From Halorhabdus rudnickae (GTDB lineage: Archaea > Halobacteriota > Halobacteria > Halobacteriales > Haloarculaceae): a stretch of 64,000 nt of DNA. A model generated the notes under the pieces. It was not told where the DNA came from. It saw only the letters and a list, made by a program, of their open reading frames with translations, and made no database searches. The position numbers were made by a program, and so were the translations under genes. Positions 27,332-35,927 of the stretch are shown piece after piece. The stretch lies in NCBI RefSeq assembly GCF_900880625.1, contig NZ_CAAHFB010000001.1, positions 558,001 through 622,000 on the forward strand, in the 5' to 3' direction. Numbering within the stretch: the stretch's first letter is position 1; every line of letters starts with the position of its first letter.

Positions 27332-27373
27332 TACATTTCGCAAAAGGGGGGCCCACCCCTAGTTTGGAGTGAG
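27332..27373 (+). repeat. ORB-like repeat, copy B
   Basis: This 42-base element contains TCGCAAAAGGGGGG, then CCCACCCCTAGTTTGGAGTGA. The G-run and C-run can pair as a stem. The reverse complement of the core resembles haloarchaeal origin recognition boxes (a CCAAAC...GGGGT pattern), though imperfectly. Confidence 0.55.
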
Positions 27374-27532
27374 GTTATATGATTGTGAACACTTTTTAGA
27401 TTACTCTTCCAAAGTATGAGACCTACTGAGAATCGAAAGCTTACACAAATACTGAGTCCTCTGGGAGTTGCGCAGGTTTACGTCCACTTCAACGGGCACT
27501 CAAAGAAGGATACTAGAAATAGTAGTTTTCGA

Positions 27533-27985
27533 TCAGGAGAATGGGTCGTAGTCGGGGAAGACGGTTTGCGCTTTCTGAACAACGCTATGTGGAGGCGATC
27601 TCGTGGGCTTGTTGTCGTGTGAGATATAATACCGGTCTGTATCGAGTTTTTGTATATGGTAGTTCTTTCCGTCAGGACCTTCAATAAGAACACGCACCTC
27701 CTGCTCTTCTACAGTGTTCGTTGTTTCAGGGCTCAGACGGTGAGAAAAGCCGGCTTGGTCGAAATATGGTTTCATCGTAGCTTGGACGTCGTCAGGGAAG
27801 ATTCTACCACTGCTAACTAACGTATACCGCCCGCCCCGTGTGTTCCGCATCTCCGACTCCTGTATGATGGTGGCATGTTCGTAGTCGTCTTTGGTTTTCA
27901 GCAGCTCGTATCCTAGAGTCTCGTCATCATCGGTTTCTGAAGGTACAGTCTTGACGAACACCGATTTGATGGTCGCATTGGACAT
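27533..27985 (-). CDS. hypothetical protein (150 aa)
   Basis: A moderately acidic 150-residue protein with no cysteines and no membrane helix. It starts MSNATIKSVFVKTVPSETDD. The pattern of alternating short strands (ATIIQESEMRN, RYTLVSSGRIF, VRVLIEGPDGKNYHIQKL) suggests a small beta-rich fold. I recognise no family. It is transcribed convergently with the regulator at 26609 and sits at the end of a minus-strand group of small genes. Confidence 0.6.
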   Translation of the reverse strand: MSNATIKSVFVKTVPSETDDDETLGYELLKTKDDYEHATIIQESEMRNTRGGRYTLVSSGRIFPDDVQATMKPYFDQAGFSHRLSPETTNTVEEQEVRVLIEGPDGKNYHIQKLDTDRYYISHDNKPTRSPPHSVVQKAQTVFPDYDPFS

Positions 27986-28100
27986 CGCTGAACCTCTTAG
28001 ACCACATTTCCAAGCCGGTGAACATCAACCTTTGTACGGCAGTAACCTAAAGAGAGTGCGAGTCACACCACTGTCTCCATATTCTAGATTCTATCGCGGC

Positions 28101-28460
28101 TCAAGGATTATTGTGCTCGCAAGAGTCTAATTTCTCTTCCCATCCATTCTCCGAGTAGGCATCGTTATTTGATGCGATATCGTGTAGCTGTTTAGCGGAG
28201 TCCACTGACTTCAACCGCTGTTGGAGATACTTAGCACTCTCTGAGTTAAGGTAGTATTCTCCTTGAGATCGGACAGCGGTTCCATGCTTAAGAAGGTAAG
28301 ATAACACGTTTGAGACTGTTTGATCAGCGATGTCGAGATCTGAAGCAATCTCTGACGGGGTGAAGCTACTTTTTCGATTGCGGACAAGAAAGCTAATCAC
28401 CTCATACTTGTCGGTCTCCGGCTTCACTAGGAATGGTTCACCGTCTTTGTCTTCTCTCAT
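28101..28460 (-). CDS. winged-helix DNA-binding protein
   Basis: A 119-residue protein. Residues 20-75 form a winged helix (YEVISFLVRNRKSSFTPSEI, then LDIADQTVSNVLSYLLKHGTA and a wing GEYYLNSES). This resembles MarR/HTH regulators that read a short operator. The C-terminus is polar and without a ligand domain. It lies among other small minus-strand genes, with about 50 bases to the upstream gene. Its target is unknown, possibly the local island genes. Confidence 0.7.
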   Translation of the reverse strand: MREDKDGEPFLVKPETDKYEVISFLVRNRKSSFTPSEIASDLDIADQTVSNVLSYLLKHGTAVRSQGEYYLNSESAKYLQQRLKSVDSAKQLHDIASNNDAYSENGWEEKLDSCEHNNP

Positions 28461-28514
28461 AATTCAGAATAGTGGATGACTACTGATTTCCCGTCATATC
28501 TGGATTAGCGGTTT

Positions 28515-28847
28515 CTAAACGTATTCTACTGTTCCCTCAATCTCGAATTTGACGATGCAACTCTTTCCCTCACGCTCTTGGCCACTACACGAGACTTTAT
28601 CTTTGAACTGGTTGTGGTTTTGACTTATGTGTTTTTCTACCTTCCAACCTACAGCTGCCTTCGTACCGCAAACCGGGCAGTTCACGTGACTTGGTAGATC
28701 AGATTTACCGTATCTCTTATACCTAAGACGATCGCCCACGGGCTTACTCATTTTAACTTCTACATCCAGTGACTTCAGGTTTGGATACTGGTCAGAAATT
28801 GAGTCAGCTTCTCCCGACGAGAAAAACGGCTGGAAGTCATCCGTCAT
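28515..28847 (-). CDS. zinc-finger-like hypothetical protein
   Basis: A 110-residue protein from the ATG at 28847; the frame extends to a TTG at 28901. It contains a C2H2-like zinc site: CPVCGTKAAVGWKVEKHISQ followed by NHNQF, which places two Cys and two His in the usual spacing. A third and fourth Cys (VSCSGQEREGKSC) follow. It may bind nucleic acid. It lies 74 bases from the upstream broken DsbA-like gene. Confidence 0.55.
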   Translation of the reverse strand: MTDDFQPFFSSGEADSISDQYPNLKSLDVEVKMSKPVGDRLRYKRYGKSDLPSHVNCPVCGTKAAVGWKVEKHISQNHNQFKDKVSCSGQEREGKSCIVKFEIEGTVEYV

Positions 28848-28921
28848 AACTCGAAGGTACTCAGCACCCGCACTTAGAATTATCCTCGCAAAAGCCTCCA
28901 AGCAACACCTTGTGAGGTTGT

Positions 28922-30125
28922 TCAGAGGGTCCAGAACTGTTCGCCGCCGATCTTAAACGACGAAACACCGTCTAAATTCTGGAGACGCTGAGTAGCTTCC
29001 TCACGCTGAACTCCGTACACTTCCATCACTTCCGGAACGGCCACAGGCCCATACTCCGCAACGAAACCTTGCAGTTCCTGAGCCTCTTTCTCCTCGATTC
29101 CCTGGAACGTGAACTGGGTTTTGAAGTCCGAATACCGGATACGGCCACTCTTCGGAACGGGCTTCCCTTGGATCTCCATAAACGTGAACGGAAGCTCGCC
29201 GCGCTCACCGGTCTCCAACTCAATCTCGTCCAGATCCTCCTCAAACTTCCCCGAGTCCAAGCCCAGATCCAAGGCCAAGTCAATCAGGACGTTTCGGTCG
29301 TTGATGTCGCGGCCAGCTGCAACACCGCGACGCCACAGCGCCCTAATGTACTCCACGCCTCGGTACTGTTGGATAGCTGCCTCGAACGCCCGGTTGATCA
29401 ATTCCGTCGACTCCGGAGGGTCATCATCCCAAAACGAAAGATCGACCGGCATACCCAACTCCTGACTGACTTCCGCCCATTCCTGCTTCGCCCGTACTGG
29501 ATCGATTTTCCGTACAGGAGCCGGTTTGTAGAAGAGCTCAACCTTTTACCGTAGCACTCTTTGACACGCTTCATCACCGGTTGGACGCCCCAAGACATCG
29601 CGCTCAACGCATCGACTTCCTGAACTACAACCAAGACCTCATCTTCTTCCTCTTCATCGTTTTCGTCCTCCTCGTCGTCGGCATCCTCCAAGTCTTCGGA
29701 TTCGTCGACATCGTCTTCCGGCTCCCTACCCGGATCTTCGAGATCCGGCTCCTCAACCTCTGGTGGTTCAGGTTGTAACTCTTCTTTGTCCTCACACTCC
29801 TCACCATGCTCGTTGTGTTCGGAACCGTCACTGTCTCCCGGATCGTTGACGCCTGTCGGGTCAGTAACGGAGCCAACCCAGCACTGGCACCAGTGCCGCC
29901 ACCAGAAGCACCACCAGCACCCGCAGCGCCTGCTGCAGCACCAGCGGTACCAGCAGTGGCCCCAGCAACTCCTTCCCCGCCACTACTGGAACCGTTGTCT
30001 CCGCCATCCCCGTTGAAATCGTCTACACCGGTTTGCGTATGATCGTCAGTCGATCCTTCGTCCTGCGAATCATCACCCGACGAATCGTAGTCACCGCCGC
30101 TGTATGAACCCATAAATATGGCCAT
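28922..30125 (-). pseudogene. DsbA-like thiol oxidoreductase relative, disrupted by two frameshifts
   Basis: Three reading frames must be joined. Frame one (30125 to about 29870) encodes a Gly/Ala-rich N-terminus (MAIFMGSYSGGDYDSS). Frame two (about 29870 to 29545) encodes a very acidic linker and the start of a thioredoxin-like fold (VLVVVQEVDALSAMSWGVQP). Frame three (about 29545 to 28922) continues KVELFYKPAPVRKIDPVRAK and the C-terminal helices (RALWRRGVAAGRDINDRNVL), as in FrnE/DsbA-type proteins. The active-site CxxC is replaced (ALSAMSWG). Both shifts are of the same sense, so real decay or base-calling error are both possible. The last frame alone would give a 178-residue product from 29458. 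Confidence 0.6.
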
Positions 30126-30128
30126 CGT

Positions 30129-30851
30129 TCAGTTGTCCTCCTTCCTGCCACTAAACTCGTTTACAGGCCTCTGCTCCTGGCCGTCATTGACCGACAGTTT
30201 AGCCTCTCTGGTTTCCTGAAACTCCGTCCACAGATCTTGCGACAATCCGTTCCCAGTAGAACAAGCGTCCGTCCACTGCCGAAGTCCAGTTGCGCCATGC
30301 ACACGCGGCGCGAAATCCAACAAGTCATCCTTCGCAAGCCGCCCGATCAGGAAAACGTCCTCCATATCCAAGGCGGCAATTGAGTTCCTGACGTGGCTCC
30401 GAAGGACGTTGATCGCGTTTCCAGCGTCACCTCCGGTGTACTGAACCGCGTAAAACGCGAACTCCTCGTAATCGAAATCGTCGAACAATTCCCGGTATTC
30501 CACGAAGTGCTCGTACTTCCAGCCCTTGTTCGTCGGTATCAACCGTATATCCAGACTGTTTTCGATGACTAATTCTTGCAGGTTTCTCACGTACCCAGTG
30601 TACGCCCTAAGAGCGTATTCCTGAATCTCGTCTTCCATCCAATTGTAGCTGTAGACCACGTCCGGGACGTGTATCGCTGGTTGTGCCACCTCTAGCACGT
30701 CTAAAACATCTTGTCCCGTCCGCTCGTTCACGCCCTTGTCGTGTTCCGTGCCGAGAATCACCGGGATATGCCACGGCTCCAGTACCTGACTCAGGCCACC
30801 GTCTCGCTCTATAACCCCTTTGGCGTCAGAGAAGTTGATAATCACGTACAC
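30129..30851 (-). CDS. hypothetical protein (240 aa), N-terminus uncertain
   Basis: An acidic protein with no membrane helix. Segments such as AIHVPDVVYSYNWMEDEIQE, DIRLIPTNKGWKYEHF and EDVFLIGRLAKDDLLDFAPR suggest a TIM-barrel-like alternation of strands and helices. I recognise no family with confidence. The annotated start at 30851 is a GTG, yet the frame stays open with plausible coding (HRIYEPIRGVHPRAELPDKE) up to about 30973 with no ATG or GTG before the stop, so the gene may be 5'-truncated or frameshifted. Its stop is three bases from the DsbA-like pseudogene. Confidence 0.55.
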   Translation of the reverse strand: MYVIINFSDAKGVIERDGGLSQVLEPWHIPVILGTEHDKGVNERTGQDVLDVLEVAQPAIHVPDVVYSYNWMEDEIQEYALRAYTGYVRNLQELVIENSLDIRLIPTNKGWKYEHFVEYRELFDDFDYEEFAFYAVQYTGGDAGNAINVLRSHVRNSIAALDMEDVFLIGRLAKDDLLDFAPRVHGATGLRQWTDACSTGNGLSQDLWTEFQETREAKLSVNDGQEQRPVNEFSGRKEDN

Positions 30852-31240
30852 AACTTCCTGATTGCCTTCAAGCCATTCCTCGAACTCCTTGTCGGGAAGT
30901 TCGGCCCGAGGATGAACTCCTCTAATCGGCTCGTAAATACGGTGAGAATTAACCGCCCCGTGCAGTGTTTGTTAGTCTCTACCGAGACCTTGGGGTTCGG
31001 CGTGCGAACTCAATTTTTGCTCCTTGTCTCCGGTTGTGTTTTCAAGTGAGAGACATGCTACCATACGATATCTTTCTCCATATAACCACCGCCGTAAAAC
31101 CGCTAGGCAGCCCTAGAAACACTCAATTTCAAGGGGTCTATGAAGAGGGCGTAATGATCTAGGATGTGATCGTCATAACACAGAATAATACCTAGCAGGT
31201 GGCCGGGTATTCTTACTACACGCAAGAAAATAATCCGACT

Positions 31241-31444
31241 ATGGACGACACAATCTACGCACTCGGCCCGATCAAATGCCGTGAATGTGGGACAGAACTC
31301 GAAACCATCGAGGAAAGGCATTTGCAAAGCCAGAACTGCACCGGTGAAATAGAAGACGTCGAGAAATACCGAGCGAAGTACTCGGAAGCGCCGACACGCA
31401 CCATCGAAATGCGAGACAAGATCGTCGATGGATTAAAAGACTGA
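31241..31444 (+). CDS. small zinc-finger protein
   Basis: A 67-residue acidic protein. It has a zinc-site pattern CRECGTELETIEERHLQSQNC (two Cys, a His and a further Cys), followed by VEKYRAKYSEAPTRT. That layout is reminiscent of Ros/MucR-like and phage HNH-associated zinc fingers. I start at the ATG at 31241; an earlier in-frame ATG at 31199 would add 14 polar residues. It stands alone on the plus strand and is probably a DNA-binding or adaptor protein. Confidence 0.6.
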   Translation: MDDTIYALGPIKCRECGTELETIEERHLQSQNCTGEIEDVEKYRAKYSEAPTRTIEMRDKIVDGLKD

Positions 31445-31597
31445 CCATACCATTGTCATTTCATATCTGGGACTCAGTGGACAACCACCTGTAACTTTGT
31501 AGAGCCTAGTCCTCACAGCGAAGAATAGCTGTTTTGCAAACTGGAAAACCCTATCACTGCAGCATGGGAAAGCACGCTGTTCGCGGTGGATCGGGTG

Positions 31598-33148
31598 TCA
31601 TGAGCTGATGTATGAAGTCCCCTCGAATGATTTTCGGCAGTCCGTTCCCCGCTGATCATCTATAGGTTCGTACCACCATGTGTTAAATGCACGATCGAGT
31701 TCATTTACGACTCGCTGTGGGAGTTCTGTTATGATTGATACATTTGTTTCGAGAGAATTAAATGAGGTCCCGAGAACCCAGCCACGCAACCGATCACCGT
31801 TTGTGAGGATAAATCTATCATGCAGTGGGGTGCCTGATGGGCTACCATCGTCATCAAGAAGTCGGAGGAATTCAATACAACGTCCAGCAGTTCTCCATGA
31901 TTGGAGTTTAGTTGTAAGTTGCTGTGTGTCGATCGGCTGCGAGGTGATTCCCCAGACTTCGGTATCCTCGTCAATTTCCTCTACAAAGTCAATGAGGTGG
32001 TCCTCATCAAGGTACGGATCAACCACCTTGACGATGGGACCGAATTCTGTTTGTATCGACGTTAAGGCTTGGGCTACAGTGAGTTCGTCTGCGTCGGTGC
32101 ACCATCCACGAGACGTTTGTTGACTGCCGAATTCAATTCGGCGCTCATCCCAGATGTGCCGTCCGATGACTAAACTCATCCCTGGTTGATCTGTGGGTGC
32201 GTTATAGTGCAGTGCTGGAGGTCCAGACTCAGATTCCCTCTCCGATTCTGAACTCCCAACCTGAATGTTCGTCGTGATAATTCGCATCAGTGGGAGTTCA
32301 GTCCAGTCAATCGTTATTCCATCTTTCACGAGGCTAATACGGACTTCTGATGCACCCGGAGTCAAGAGATTCATTTCCTCCGTGTCGGCGAGATCAACAG
32401 TGAATTCTTCATCTGAAGTACTGACCTCTAGGGGAATTCCTGAGGAGCGATTCTGTGATTCTCTCTCGTCGTAGCTGAGTTGCTGTAAGTCATCGAAATG
32501 AACAGATCGAGACCAAATCGAATCTCCATACTCTCGCCATTCAGTCGTAACAAATAGAGATTCAGTACTCAGGAGATCGGAATCAATTTCCAGTTGTGGC
32601 GTATCGTCAGCAGTAAGTTTTATTCGCTGATCTTCTAAAACGAGGAGTATATTTCCCCGGTAATCTGGATGTTTATCCAAGTCAATACCTGAAAGTCCAC
32701 TGATTTCATTATGGAGTTCGTCTTGGTCCTCTGTTGGACCGATCGGAACATTAGACTCCTTTACCCATCCCTCTACGCGAAGTGCTGATCTATCTGTTCC
32801 CCATCGATTTTGGTCGCCAGAATAGGTTCTTTCAACACGAAAATCTCCCCTCCGTGAGGATTGGTATTCTACATCACCTATTGCGGTTTCTGTTATCTGA
32901 GCTGGCCGGCTAAGTGAAGTTTCTTCCGGAGGCAAGTAGTCATCTACAGTATTGAGCGGACGCCTTTCACAGACTACGTAGTACCTGTCTTGTTGGTCCC
33001 GAATTTCTCTTTCCGGTATTGAACTGGTTGTCAGAAGAGAAAAGTAATGCTCCCAGCTATCTTCTGTATTCACCCACGCCTGTAAATACGACAACCTTGA
33101 GCCCGATTTAACGCGTTCTTCGACCCACTGCTGAATTTGGTTAGTCAT
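31598..33148 (-). CDS. large protein with C-terminal PLD-like nuclease region
   Basis: A 516-residue protein from the ATG at 33148; a further in-frame ATG at 33205 would add 19 residues. The C-terminal 160 residues show VKVVDPYLDEDHLIDFVEEI, then PLHDRFILTNG and RGWVLGTSFNSLETN, the arrangement of PLD-like proteins in which an HD(R) motif replaces the classic HKD. The N-terminal 340 residues are beta-rich and unrecognised. Similar proteins occur in bacterial defence loci (VPA1262/DpdK-like), so an effector role is plausible but inferred. The neighbours are unrelated small genes and the SMC operon. Confidence 0.6.
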   Translation of the reverse strand: MTNQIQQWVEERVKSGSRLSYLQAWVNTEDSWEHYFSLLTTSSIPEREIRDQQDRYYVVCERRPLNTVDDYLPPEETSLSRPAQITETAIGDVEYQSSRRGDFRVERTYSGDQNRWGTDRSALRVEGWVKESNVPIGPTEDQDELHNEISGLSGIDLDKHPDYRGNILLVLEDQRIKLTADDTPQLEIDSDLLSTESLFVTTEWREYGDSIWSRSVHFDDLQQLSYDERESQNRSSGIPLEVSTSDEEFTVDLADTEEMNLLTPGASEVRISLVKDGITIDWTELPLMRIITTNIQVGSSESERESESGPPALHYNAPTDQPGMSLVIGRHIWDERRIEFGSQQTSRGWCTDADELTVAQALTSIQTEFGPIVKVVDPYLDEDHLIDFVEEIDEDTEVWGITSQPIDTQQLTTKLQSWRTAGRCIEFLRLLDDDGSPSGTPLHDRFILTNGDRLRGWVLGTSFNSLETNVSIITELPQRVVNELDRAFNTWWYEPIDDQRGTDCRKSFEGTSYISS

Positions 33149-33205
33149 TGGAAGGATACATTCAGTCAAGAAGCGTGAGACCACATATCCTTTCGGCCCA
33201 GTCAA

Positions 33206-33668
33206 TCTTCACACTCCTTGCCTATTCTGACTTCGAACTTTTGGCACGGAAAGAGTTGATAGTCATCCAAGTGATGGTTTTAGCTGAGAATATATGGATA
33301 TTTGAGAGGTCACAGAATCTCAGATTCAGACTCTTTCAAAAGCATTGGAAGGCGAACTCATGCTACCCCACTCGTCCGGTTCTTTGATTACTGGCTTAAC
33401 GCCAGTGAGTTCTACACATCGCAAAGGGGGTGTCCACCCCTAGTTTGGAGTGAGTTTGTTGACATACTCATAATTGTGAAATTGTCATTCTAAATTATAG
33501 GATGGCAGCAAATACAGGTTTACGACCACCGATAGAGGTACGCGGGTGGCCTGTTGTTATCCGTAAGCCGACTTGTGATACCTCATAGTGACGTACTAAC
33601 TTCTCGATGTGAGAATCTATTTGCCCCTCCTTCCGATATGTAGATTTCAAAGGAGTGATGGTCTAATC
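33206..33668. other. intergenic region with the third repeat copy
   Basis: Divergent promoter region between the PLD-like gene (minus) and the SMC operon (plus). It is AT-rich and contains repeat copy C (33413-33454). No ORF longer than about 60 codons looks like a real protein here. Confidence 0.55.
33413..33454 (+). repeat. ORB-like repeat, copy C
   Basis: It shares CATCGCAAAGGGGG and CCACCCCTAGTTTGGAGTGA with copy B, in the same orientation about 6.1 kb away. The C-run and G-run can pair. Confidence 0.55.
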
Positions 33669-34481
33669 ATGACAGAAGATACCTACAACAATTACCTCCA
33701 CGAATACGTAACATTCGGTTTAGGAGTCCACTACGTGCTGAAAGCGGTTATCATCCAGTTTGTAGCACTGCTTCTAACGTACCAATTCGCCCGCCCTCTT
33801 ACTATCTCTGTAAGCAAACCAAATCTCTTCATCGTAATCTATACGGCTATCTCTTTGATGTTCGTAGCTGTCACCTTCCTCTTCACTCGAAATATGTGTA
33901 GGCGGTCTATCTCACCGAAAATGCATAGCCGGGTAGCAGTCTTTCTATCAACTGCTCTCTATCACCTTATTGCAGCAACTGTCGTAGTTTCCGGATACAC
34001 CCTGCTGATCGTTGCTGTAAGTGGACTTAAACAAATAAATACTCTAGACATGTTCATTAGCCTACTTTTCACCACTGCTTTTGCATCTATTCTCACTGTC
34101 GGCTATCATGACGAATTGGATAACCACCTGCCGGCCGTAGAACGTCTTGAAGAGGCCATCGATGAGTGGATTGAAAACACAGCATGGATAGAAGAAGAAG
34201 ACAATACACAAGCACAGCGAGATGGTTTGAAAGCATTCGAGGACAGCAGCAACGATCTTGAGAGCATCTTTTCGAATGCCCACACTCAAGCTGGCAAGCA
34301 ACTTTCTGAAGAGTTCGGAAGTTGGGTGTCCAGCTTCAAACAACACAATGGCCAAGCGAAGGAACTCGTTATTGAAGGGCAAAAACATAATAAAGGCGGC
34401 AATCAAGAACTTCGGACGGAACACGAAGAATTTCGGCGTATCAAATCAAGACTACAGGATCTCTCAACTCGCTATGATTGA
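33669..34481 (+). CDS. membrane protein, first gene of the SMC operon
   Basis: A 270-residue protein from the ATG at 33669. Four hydrophobic segments occupy about residues 15-150 (for example AVIIQFVALLLTYQFA, FIVIYTAISLMFVAVTFLF, IAATVVVSGYTLLIVAV and FISLLFTTAFASILTV). The remaining 120 residues are a charged helical, probably coiled-coil, cytoplasmic tail. It overlaps the next gene by eight bases. In SMC-based defence systems one component is an effector that acts on the cell, and a pore-like membrane protein would fit; this is inference. No named family is recognised. Confidence 0.7.
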   Translation: MTEDTYNNYLHEYVTFGLGVHYVLKAVIIQFVALLLTYQFARPLTISVSKPNLFIVIYTAISLMFVAVTFLFTRNMCRRSISPKMHSRVAVFLSTALYHLIAATVVVSGYTLLIVAVSGLKQINTLDMFISLLFTTAFASILTVGYHDELDNHLPAVERLEEAIDEWIENTAWIEEEDNTQAQRDGLKAFEDSSNDLESIFSNAHTQAGKQLSEEFGSWVSSFKQHNGQAKELVIEGQKHNKGGNQELRTEHEEFRRIKSRLQDLSTRYD

Positions 34482-34986
34482 AGAACGCTACGAGGATTTG
34501 GACGCTGTAAGCCCCCACGAACAGTATCTCCTCATCCTCTCCGAAAGCGGCAGGTGCTTTGGCTCCGACTTCTCTGATCTTGCCGTCGAAATCAAAGAAC
34601 GGATAGACGGCGATGAACTTACGGTACAAGAATATTTCCACCCCCTAGAGGAGGTGACAAACTCATCGCGGCTCCTCCAGAATTCTGTTTGGCTCATCCA
34701 CTGGGAAGAATGCCTCGAAGGAGAGAACTATTCTTGCCTAGATTCTTTCTTAGACCCCTCTATGTTTCCGAACTACGCGGAAGCAATAATCTGTACAGAG
34801 GATGGCGGGTACGACAAAGCGAAGGAGATTGAACGGGAGTATAAACGAACCTCTGTCGCTTACAGCAAGGATACTTTATTTGCATGCGCCAAGATTCATT
34901 TCTCCGATTTCAACCCGACATATACAAGTGGGAAAGAACGAGTCAAGTCCTGGAACAACGAAATCTGTGAACGGCTGGGGATATAA
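34474..34986 (+). CDS. hypothetical protein (170 aa), second gene of the SMC operon
   Basis: An acidic soluble protein starting MIEERYEDLDAVSPHEQYLL at 34474, within the stop region of the previous gene. It has four Cys residues in scattered positions, so no clear zinc site, and no membrane helix. The helical N-terminus and the C-terminal strand pattern do not match a family I know. It overlaps the next gene by one base. The longer ORF from 34258 is in frame but overlaps the first gene by more than 200 bases and is rejected. Confidence 0.65.
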   Translation: MIEERYEDLDAVSPHEQYLLILSESGRCFGSDFSDLAVEIKERIDGDELTVQEYFHPLEEVTNSSRLLQNSVWLIHWEECLEGENYSCLDSFLDPSMFPNYAEAIICTEDGGYDKAKEIEREYKRTSVAYSKDTLFACAKIHFSDFNPTYTSGKERVKSWNNEICERLGI

Positions 34987-35927
34987 TGCCCAATGAATGG
35001 AAAGTTCTGACACGGGTTATCGAACAGGACTCAGCGTTTGAGTTTACCGATGGCGATTACGAGCAGTACATGACCGCTGTTTCTGAAGCGTATGCTGACG
35101 CAACAACGAGGTGTGAAGGAGCTCCTACAGCAGAAGATGAGTATCATTCCTTCTTAGTAGAAGAAGTTCTGTCCGATGACCGAGTATTAGCGGTTTTAGA
35201 GGACGCAGACGTTCCCTCCTCTAAGATCAGTTCTATCCATAATGGTACGATCGATTTGGAGGGTTCAGTTGACCAGTGGAATGAAATTCGGTTCACCCTT
35301 AATGAACTCCTTGACCTTCTGATGCTCCTGAAGCTGATTCGTGACTATTCGGAAGAGAGCAATTCAAAACGAATCGAATCTAGATTCAAGCTTCAGAAGC
35401 TCATCTACCTAGTGAATAATAATCTGATGAATCAAGAAGACTACTCAATGGACAAGAACCGATTTGGACTCCTCAGTAAAACCGGATACCGATATCACTA
35501 CTCTAACCGTGAGTCAGGTCCATATTCTGAGGAAGTCTACGAAGACAAGAATCGGCTCTTTGCGTGGGGTCTGATTGATGAACCAGTAACAGATGCTGAT
35601 GGCACGGGAGAGGTAGCAGAACGAAACCGACAGTATGCCATCGAACTCTCTGCTCAAGGCGAGATTATGGTTGAGAGATTCTACAACCAAATTGAGAGCA
35701 CAGACAGTTTCATCATTAGTGCATGGAATAATGCACAGACGGAAGAGATTCAAAAGGTGGCAGAGATGACTCATTCAGAACTAATGGAGCACGTGAACAA
35801 GATAGACGGTGTCCAGACGACTGCCAAAGGCGGTGAACTCCTGATCGGCCCGGAAAACAAGTTCCAGGAAACGGAAATAGAGTACTTGGAGGAGCTTCGA
35901 GGAGAGTTCGAATATGCCCGATCGTGA
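34986..35927 (+). CDS. YwgA/DUF4065 (Panacea)-like protein, third gene of the SMC operon
   Basis: A 313-residue protein. The N-terminal 110 residues are an unrecognised helical domain. Residues about 130-240 carry the pattern FKLQKLIYLVNN, then RYHYSNRESGPYSEEVYED and RLFAWGLI, which is typical of YwgA and the phage-associated DUF4065/Panacea fold. Panacea domains neutralise toxins and YwgA-like ones occur in ABC-type multi-component defence loci. Here it may be the regulatory or middle component between the membrane protein and the SMC ATPase. The start overlaps the previous stop by one base and its end overlaps the SMC gene by 14. Confidence 0.65.
   Translation: MPNEWKVLTRVIEQDSAFEFTDGDYEQYMTAVSEAYADATTRCEGAPTAEDEYHSFLVEEVLSDDRVLAVLEDADVPSSKISSIHNGTIDLEGSVDQWNEIRFTLNELLDLLMLLKLIRDYSEESNSKRIESRFKLQKLIYLVNNNLMNQEDYSMDKNRFGLLSKTGYRYHYSNRESGPYSEEVYEDKNRLFAWGLIDEPVTDADGTGEVAERNRQYAIELSAQGEIMVERFYNQIESTDSFIISAWNNAQTEEIQKVAEMTHSELMEHVNKIDGVQTTAKGGELLIGPENKFQETEIEYLEELRGEFEYARS

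Larger units (their letters stand above)
27083..27532. other. intergenic region with GGGG/CCCC repeat elements
   Basis: No convincing acidic ORF is present. The region holds two copies of a conserved element (27198-27216 and 27332-27373) that recurs at 33413-33454. A short plus-strand ORF from 27416 overlaps the end of the minus-strand gene at 27533 and is not supported. Confidence 0.6.

Noticed and set aside
27416-27622. 68-codon plus-strand ORF just after repeat copy B
   Set aside because: It overlaps the 3' end of a better minus-strand gene, is basic and has no recognisable feature.
27198-33454. CRISPR array
   Set aside because: The three repeats are kilobases apart with genes in between and no regular spacers. 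No cas gene is present.
34258-34473. Upstream in-frame extension of the second SMC-operon gene
   Set aside because: It would overlap the first gene by over 200 bases. The ATG at 34474 gives the usual short overlap of a coupled operon.
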